The notes under the pieces were generated by a model, which was not told where the DNA came from, did no database searches, and was given only the letters and a program-made list of their open reading frames with translations. Below, piece after piece: positions 60,459-64,000 of a stretch of DNA of 64,000 nt. The stretch is from Elusimicrobium minutum Pei191 (GTDB lineage: Bacteria > Elusimicrobiota > Elusimicrobia > Elusimicrobiales > Elusimicrobiaceae), in contig NC_010644.1 of NCBI RefSeq assembly GCF_000020145.1, positions 558,001 through 622,000 on the forward strand, written 5' to 3'. The position numbers and the translations under genes were made by a program. The number at the start of each line of letters is the position of its first letter. Position 1 is the stretch's first letter.

Positions 60459-62210
60459 ATGTCAAATACTGATTTGCAAACCGCAAGGCACTCGCTTTCC
60501 CATATTATGGCTCAGGCCGTGCAGGAATTATTTCCGGGCACGCGTTTAGGCATAGGTCCCGCGATTGAAAATGGGTTTTATTATGATTTTGAGTCGGACC
60601 ATAAATTTGTGCCCGAGGATTTAAAAGCCATTGAAGCTAAAATGAAGGAAATTATTAAAGCCAAACAGCCGTTTGCTTGTAAAAACATGCCAAAGGCTGA
60701 GGCGGTTAAATTCTTTTCAGACAAGGGCGAACACTTTAAAGTAGAACTTATTAACGAACTTGAGGACGGCAGCATTTCCGTTTATACAAACGGGGATTTT
60801 GTTGACCTCTGCAAAGGCCCGCACGTTGAGCACACGGGTAAAATAAACAATTTTAAACTTACCCATATCGCAGGAGCTTACTGGAAAGGCGATGAAAAAC
60901 GCCCCATGCTTCAGCGCATTTACGGCCTTGCTTTTGAAACTAAAGACAAGCTTAACGAATATATTAAACAACAAGAAGAAGCCGCCAAACGCGACCACCG
61001 CAAATTAGGCATTGAACTTGATTTGTTCAGCATCAGTGAAGACATAGGCCCCGGTTTAATTTTAATGCATCCTAAAGGTGGTATGTTAAGAAAGGTTGTT
61101 GAAGACTGGATTAGAGACGAAAATATTAAACACGGTTATGACTTGGTTTATTCGCCCCATATCGCAAGGCTGCACCTTTGGCAAAAAAGCGGACACGCCA
61201 ATTTCTATTCCGAAAATATGTTTCAGCCTATAGAAGTTGACGACCAGCAGTACCAGCTTAAACCTATGAACTGTCCTTTCCATATAGCTATTTATGAGTC
61301 GCACTTAAGGTCATACCGTGATTTACCAGTAAGGCTTGCCGAACTGGGTACGGTTTACAGATATGAACGCAGCGGCGTTGTTCACGGTCTTTTGCGTGTA
61401 AGAGGTTTTACGCAAGACGACGCGCACATTTTCTGCACTCCCGAACAAATGAACGGCGAAATTGAGGATTGCTTTAACTTTGCCATGTTGGTTATGAAAA
61501 CATTTGGTTTTGAAAAATTCTCGGTAGAGCTTTCCACCTGGGATGAAACCAAACCTGAAAATTACACCGGTGGCAAAAAAGACTGGGAGGAGGCGCAAAA
61601 CGCCCTTGAAAGCGTGTTAAAGAAGAACAATGTGCCTTTTACCGTACATGCGGGTGAAGCTGCTTTTTACGGTCCCAAAATCGATATTAAAGTTATGGAC
61701 GCTATAGGAAGATATTGGCAGCTTTCCACAATTCAGTTTGACTTTAACCTGCCCCAGAAATTTGAGCTTGAATATGTTTCGCCCGAAGGCAGAAAAAGAC
61801 CTCTTATGGTGCACAGGGCTTTACTAGGCTCAATTGAAAGGTTTTTAGGCGTTTTAATTGAACATTACGCGGGCTTATTTCCGTTATGGCTTGCGCCTGT
61901 GCAGGTAAAACTTTTAACTCTTACGGACGACCAGTTTGACTTTGCCAAAGACGTTGTTAAACAAATGAAGCTTGCAGGTTTAAGGGCAGAGCTTGACTCC
62001 AGGCCTGAAAAACTTGGCCTTAAAATAAGGGAGGCGCATGTTGAAAAGATACCCTACTCCATAGTGATAGGCGCTAAAGAAGCGGAAAACAAAACGCTTA
62101 CACTTAGGTTAAGAAGCGGCAAAAATGTTGAAGGCCTTAGCGTTGGGGATGTTATAGCAAAACTTAAGGAAGAGGCCGATACAAAGAGTTTAAAACCTTT
62201 GTTTGAATAA
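60459..62210 (+). CDS. thrS: threonyl-tRNA synthetase lacking the TGS domain
   Basis: Charges tRNA-Thr (one such tRNA lies at 31807). 583 aa against about 640 in E. coli. The chain begins at the N2 editing domain (ARHSLSHIMAQAVQELFPG with HxxxH; Cys of DLCKGPHV), so the N-terminal TGS domain is absent. The catalytic core has the three zinc ligands in MKPMNCPFHIA, TQDDAHIFC and VHRALLGSIERF, followed by the anticodon domain. AGAGGAAC before the ATG; only a short leader, no T-box. Confidence 0.95.
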   Translation: MSNTDLQTARHSLSHIMAQAVQELFPGTRLGIGPAIENGFYYDFESDHKFVPEDLKAIEAKMKEIIKAKQPFACKNMPKAEAVKFFSDKGEHFKVELINELEDGSISVYTNGDFVDLCKGPHVEHTGKINNFKLTHIAGAYWKGDEKRPMLQRIYGLAFETKDKLNEYIKQQEEAAKRDHRKLGIELDLFSISEDIGPGLILMHPKGGMLRKVVEDWIRDENIKHGYDLVYSPHIARLHLWQKSGHANFYSENMFQPIEVDDQQYQLKPMNCPFHIAIYESHLRSYRDLPVRLAELGTVYRYERSGVVHGLLRVRGFTQDDAHIFCTPEQMNGEIEDCFNFAMLVMKTFGFEKFSVELSTWDETKPENYTGGKKDWEEAQNALESVLKKNNVPFTVHAGEAAFYGPKIDIKVMDAIGRYWQLSTIQFDFNLPQKFELEYVSPEGRKRPLMVHRALLGSIERFLGVLIEHYAGLFPLWLAPVQVKLLTLTDDQFDFAKDVVKQMKLAGLRAELDSRPEKLGLKIREAHVEKIPYSIVIGAKEAENKTLTLRLRSGKNVEGLSVGDVIAKLKEEADTKSLKPLFE

Positions 62211-62230
62211 TTAAAGATATAAAGTATTTA

Positions 62231-62263
62231 AAAAAATTCCCGCTTTAAGGCGGGAATTTTTTT
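62231..62263 (+). terminator. intrinsic terminator of thrS
   Basis: AAAATTCCCGC TTTAAG GCGGGAATTTTTTT, 20 bases after the stop. Confidence 0.92.
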
Positions 62264-62280
62264 ATGAGAGTGCAAAGCAC

Positions 62281-62425
62281 CGCCAGTGTGAGCCGGGGGA
62301 CGGATAGTATCTTGATTTCATAACGCCTCTGCTTTACTGGCGCGGAGAGGTTGCTGTTTGTTGTTGGGTGAAATCGCCAAGCGAGGCTTTGAAACAAAAG
62401 AAACCCCGGGTGTGAGCCTGGAAAG
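62281..62425 (+). repeat. structured intergenic repeat, copy B
   Basis: Matches 29797-29945. Outer helix CCGGGG 62293-62298 with CCCCGG 62404-62409: an A-U pair of copy A is a G-C pair here, a compensatory change. Middle GATTTCAT 62314-62321 with GTGAAATC 62368-62375; inner AACGCCTCTGC 62322-62332 with GCGGAGAGGTT 62342-62352 (two mismatches). Side hairpin AAGC/GCTT. It lies directly after a terminator and 86 bp before a pilin gene, like copy A. Confidence 0.8.
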
Positions 62426-62510
62426 TTTTGTTTTTCTAATTTTAAAAAAATACAAATTTATTATAATTTTATATACTATAAACCAATATAATTTATATAA
62501 AGGACTTTAT

Positions 62511-62954
62511 ATGAAAAAAGGATTTACTTTAATAGAATTACTTGTAGTTGTTCTTATTATAGGCATACTTGCCGCTATAGCGTTGCCTCAATATACCAAA
62601 GCGGTTGAAAAAAGCCGTTGGTCTGAGGCAAAGATAATGGTAAAAGCTTTAAAGGACGCGCAGGACAGATATTTTTTGGCGACAGGCGAGTATACCTCCA
62701 ACCTTACTGATTTAGATATTGAAGTCCCCTCATCAACAAAATATTTTACCTATATTATGCACACTTCTCCGTTACTACATATTGAGGCTAATCGTACGGG
62801 GCAAAGCATATGGATGGTAAAATACGCCGGCACTGAGGAAATATTTTGCGCCGCGGCAAACGGCTCGGAAGAAAACAAAAAACTGTGTAAAACAATAACA
62901 AGCAGAGAAGGCATTGCCTGCCCGGAGCCGGGATATACCTGTTTCCCGATATAA
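62511..62954 (+). CDS. type IV pilin
   Basis: 147 aa. [22 protein letters not shown] helix, cleavage G|F, Glu5; spine IALPQYTKAVEKSRWSEAKI; QDRYFLATGEYTSNLTDLDIEVP is shared with the broken pilin at 16171. C-terminal cysteines (EEIFCAAANG, KKLCKT, IACPEPGYTCF) give probable disulfides. AAAGGA precedes the ATG at 62511; the 51-codon open frame upstream overlaps the structured repeat and is not real coding. Candidate major pilin by size. Confidence 0.91.
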   Translation: MKKGFTLIELLVVVLIIGILAAIALPQYTKAVEKSRWSEAKIMVKALKDAQDRYFLATGEYTSNLTDLDIEVPSSTKYFTYIMHTSPLLHIEANRTGQSIWMVKYAGTEEIFCAAANGSEENKKLCKTITSREGIACPEPGYTCFPI

Positions 62955-63053
62955 AAATAAAATAAATTTCGCGAAACTGCGGGGATTGTTTGAATATTTA
63001 CAGAAGATAGTATTTTTTCGTTTTTGATTCGCCCGTCGCGTGTAAATTTTATA

Positions 63054-63770
63054 CTATTGCAGTCTTAAAAAGTATTTTACAAATCCTAAAACTTCAACAT
63101 CTTCAAGATTTGCTTTTATTTCTTTTTTTCCGCTTTTTAGTACTATTTCCTTATCGTTAAAAATAATTTTTTTTATACAATATTTTTTGTTAAATTTTAC
63201 AAGAGCGGTTTTCCCGGTTATAGCTTTATCGGCAGGCATAATTACGGCGTATTCGCCTTCTTTAGCGTATGCGTAAACCTCTCCGCTTTCTATTTTTAAT
63301 GCAAAAGGCGTTTTATCATCAGGGCTGTCTATAAGCATGGGCAAATACTCATCTACCGAAGAATAGCTTGGGTAAATAAAAAATTCTTCTTTCGCCTCTC
63401 CCGTAACGGCTATATGTTTTGGCATAAAAACGTCTATTTTTGTTTTATTTGATAAAGAGCTGGTAGAATACTCTTCCTGTTCGTCGCTGACGCCAAAACT
63501 CATTTTTTTTGTAATACTTTCTATGGCGTATAAAAGCGCGCGGGTTTTTTCTTCTAAATTTTCACCGGTTTCAATGTCATCATCAAGCTCTTGGACGGTT
63601 ATTCCGAATTCTGAGGCAAGTTTTTCCAAATTTTCCGGTAAGGGCCTGGTTTTTCCTTTTACCCACTGTGATATAGCGCTTGAATCCGAAATCCCTATTC
63701 TTTCTGCAAGTTTAACTTTTGTTATTTTCAGCCTTTTGATATTAGCGGCTATTTTTTCTCCCATTTTCAT
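63054..63770 (-). CDS. CI-like repressor (HTH plus S24-like C-domain)
   Basis: 238 aa. N-terminal Xre-type helix-turn-helix (KLAERIGISDSSAISQWVKGK, PLPENLEKLASEFGI). C-terminal LexA/CI-like beta domain (YLPMLIDSPDD, FALKIESGEVYAYAKEGEYAVIMPADKAITGKTALVKFN), without an obvious Ala-Gly cleavage site and Ser/Lys pair, so autocleavage is uncertain. AGGAG six bases before the ATG at 63770 decides the start over 63797. Divergent from a strong promoter covered by an operator, the usual lysogeny-switch layout. The regulated genes lie beyond the window. Confidence 0.85.
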   Translation of the reverse strand: MKMGEKIAANIKRLKITKVKLAERIGISDSSAISQWVKGKTRPLPENLEKLASEFGITVQELDDDIETGENLEEKTRALLYAIESITKKMSFGVSDEQEEYSTSSLSNKTKIDVFMPKHIAVTGEAKEEFFIYPSYSSVDEYLPMLIDSPDDKTPFALKIESGEVYAYAKEGEYAVIMPADKAITGKTALVKFNKKYCIKKIIFNDKEIVLKSGKKEIKANLEDVEVLGFVKYFLRLQ

Positions 63771-63810
63771 AGAAGCTCCTGGTTTTTTATATGGCACATT
63801 AATCTCTGCT

Positions 63811-63896
63811 TAATCAAATCGTATCAATATTTTAGCATATTTTAGGTCTGAAAATTGACAATTTAAGACAAATCTGATACAATCGTATCAGATTTG
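63811..63896 (+). promoter_or_regulatory. divergent promoter with two CI-like operators
   Basis: TTGACA (63855-63860), 17 bp, TACAAT (63778+100, i.e. 63878-63883). A perfect 12-bp-arm dyad CAAATCTGATAC-AATC-GTATCAGATTTG covers 63869-63896, over the -10 and start. A second, weaker site with an identical right half (AATCGTATCA) lies at 63811-63826 near the repressor's own start. Rightward transcription runs off the window; 63897-64000 shows only a small TCAGCT/AGCTGA hairpin. Confidence 0.8.
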
Positions 63897-64000
63897 ATTC
63901 AGCTAAAAGCTGATATTCAAGTTAAATCAAAGGGTCTTTTGCAGGCCAAGCTGTTATAAAGCAAATTTATACCGGCGAGACGGCTCTCCTAACCTCCGGG

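Noticed and set aside
62358-62510. N-terminal extension of 51 residues on the pilin at 62511.
   Set aside because: It overlaps the structured repeat, ends in AT-rich non-coding sequence, and would bury the prepilin leader.
63523-63813. 96-codon plus-strand frame opposite the CI-like repressor.
   Set aside because: It is the antisense of a well-supported HTH gene and has no ribosome site.

Overview
The window is a bacterial chromosome segment of roughly 40% G+C by eye, gene-dense, with short intergenic gaps and many intrinsic terminators. The gene content indicates a Gram-negative anaerobic fermenter: KDO transferase and a GT9 heptosyltransferase (LPS), a beta-barrel outer-membrane protein, a trimeric electron-bifurcating-type [FeFe] hydrogenase, pyruvate kinase, NADP-type glutamate dehydrogenase and a large set of type IV pilin genes. 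I judge it most consistent with Elusimicrobiota (Elusimicrobium minutum-like). That placement is inference from gene content and style, not from a marker alignment.

Layout. 1-4.7 kb: 3' end of tgt, a secreted protein, RNase P RNA on the minus strand, then rsmI-tsaC-histidine kinase and a small lipoprotein. 4.7-16.1 kb: a purine operon purC-S-L-(secreted protein)-Q-F-D-E-M-N-H that lacks only purA, purB and purK. Its PurS is a tandem duplication, and its PurF has lost the glutaminase nucleophile and other glutaminase residues. 16.1-20 kb: a broken pilin gene, smpB, a DtxR/MntR-type regulator, a pilin lacking a start codon, gdhA, and a 325-bp gap holding a candidate metal-regulated small RNA. 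20-27.7 kb: glutamate formimidoyltransferase, pepT, a LEA14-like lipoprotein, hydCBA and a secreted protein.

27.8-31.8 kb: the most distinctive locus. Two large paralogous prepilins share an almost identical N-terminal pilin domain. Each carries a stalk of 28-residue four-cysteine repeats (10 and 7 copies) and ends in a different C-terminal domain. Between them lies a structured repeat whose second copy is at 62.3 kb, again upstream of a pilin gene. 31.8-41 kb: tRNA-Thr, a tiny Cys/His protein, a membrane protein, a TPR protein, ftsQAZ, pilT, cmk, plsC and rpsA. 41-46 kb: an outer-membrane barrel, a pilin, a methyltransferase and trpRB with an evident operator. 46-50 kb: GT9 and kdtA, then dut and an MgtE-like cytosolic protein. 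50-62.2 kb: a secreted protein, an AlbA_2 protein, pyk, a frameshifted pilin, an acyltransferase, yajC-secD-secF, a sulfatase-fold membrane enzyme and thrS. 62.2-64 kb: the second structured repeat, an intact pilin, and a CI-like repressor facing a strong divergent promoter with a 12-bp-arm operator, probably the edge of a mobile element.

Recurring themes. (1) A type IV pilin repertoire (four intact genes, one start-less, two broken) with pilT. (2) Ammonia-centred nitrogen use: gdhA together with a PurF that looks glutamine-independent. (3) Leaderless-type promoters with TATAAT exactly 12 nt before the ATG at four genes. (4) A DtxR-type half-site shared by the regulator gene and the small-RNA promoter.
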